Shown here: positions 5,588 to 5,688 of the stretch, one piece after another
Layout of the letters: every line of letters begins with the position of its first letter
Position numbering within the stretch: the first letter of the stretch is position 1
Origin: Oscillospiraceae bacterium
GTDB taxonomy: Bacteria; Bacillota; Clostridia; Oscillospirales; Oscillospiraceae
Length of the DNA stretch: 5,688 nt
Assembly: GCA_028705905.1 (NCBI GenBank)
Contig: JAQWCP010000116.1
Coordinates: 1 to 5,688 of the forward strand
Direction of reading: 5' to 3'
The notes under the pieces: generated by a model
The model's input: only the letters and a program-made list of their open reading frames with translations
Database searches by the model: none
Told to the model about the DNA's origin: nothing
Made by a program: the position numbers and the translations under genes

Positions 5588-5688
5588 ATGCAAACGATAA
5601 AGTGTCCGAATTGCGGTAAACATTTTGCTACCACATATAAAAATTGCCCCTTTTGTAACAGTCCGTCCCCAGTCAAGCAAGAACCCCG
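5588..5688 (+). CDS. Zinc-ribbon protein (N-terminal part, cut by window edge)
   Basis: Thirty-three codons and two bases are present before the window ends. Seen: CPNCG (residues 6-10) and CPFC (20-23), two Cys pairs 10 residues apart, the pattern of a small zinc-ribbon or rubredoxin-like knuckle at the N-terminus. A Ser/Pro/Lys/Gln stretch follows that looks like the start of a linker. In Firmicutes such N-terminal ribbons often precede a membrane or unknown domain, so the function of the full protein cannot be told. The start is well supported: AGGAGG (5577-5582) lies 5 nt upstream and a good promoter lies at 5457-5485. The gene is divergent from the ArsC-like gene. Confidence 0.8.
   Translation, partial: MQTIKCPNCGKHFATTYKNCPFCNSPSPVKQEP

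Noticed and set aside
5481..5600. Small leader frame starting at the ATG in the -10 box and overlapping the zinc-ribbon start
   Set aside because: Its first ATG lies inside the promoter -10 box and would not be transcribed; the next in-frame ATG (5490) has no ribosome site. The composition looks arbitrary.
5387..5680. Minus-strand open frame over the right divergent region
   Set aside because: It runs antisense across a strong plus-strand promoter, leader and zinc-ribbon start, and its product shows no recognisable domain.

Overview
This looks like an ordinary chromosomal stretch from a Gram-positive member of the Firmicutes, most likely a gut-type Clostridia (Oscillospirales-like). The evidence is a LytR-CpsA-Psr wall enzyme, a membrane-anchored HtrA protease, a lipobox lipoprotein, strong AGGAGG-type ribosome sites, sigma-A-like promoters and roughly half G+C by eye. 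The genus placement is an inference from general protein flavour, not from a search. I see no phage, IS, CRISPR, tRNA or rRNA signal.

Layout. (1) 1-206, minus strand: the first 68 codons of a secreted lipoprotein, probably an ABC-transporter substrate-binding protein, running off the left edge. (2) 207-548: a divergent control region. It holds a very good minus-strand promoter (TTGACA-17-TATACT), a weaker plus-strand promoter (TTGTGA-17-TATAAT), tandem ATTGYRTR-type repeats between them, and a G-rich leader closed by an 8-bp dyad. (3) 549-1586, plus: an LCP (LytR-CpsA-Psr) wall-polymer ligase, followed after 43 bp by (4) 1630-3429, plus: oligoendopeptidase F (pepF, M3 family). These two probably form an operon. 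(5) 3434-3477: a perfect 21-bp-stem bidirectional terminator between convergent genes. (6) 3500-4846, minus: HtrA-like serine protease with one transmembrane anchor and one PDZ domain. (7) 4965-5300, minus: an ArsC/Spx-family thioredoxin-fold protein, possibly co-transcribed into htrA, although htrA has its own candidate promoter. (8) 5301-5587: a second divergent control region with two convincing promoters and a structured 5' leader, driving (9) 5588-5688, plus: the first 33 codons of a zinc-ribbon protein cut by the right edge.

How it fits together. LCP, HtrA and the lipoprotein act at or outside the cell membrane: wall polymer attachment, exported-protein quality control and solute capture. 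PepF and the ArsC-like protein are cytoplasmic (peptide turnover; possibly thiol or redox related). This is compatible with an envelope-maintenance and housekeeping neighbourhood, but no gene pair here proves a dedicated system. I found no convincing undescribed system. The most interesting unexplained signals are in the non-coding control regions.
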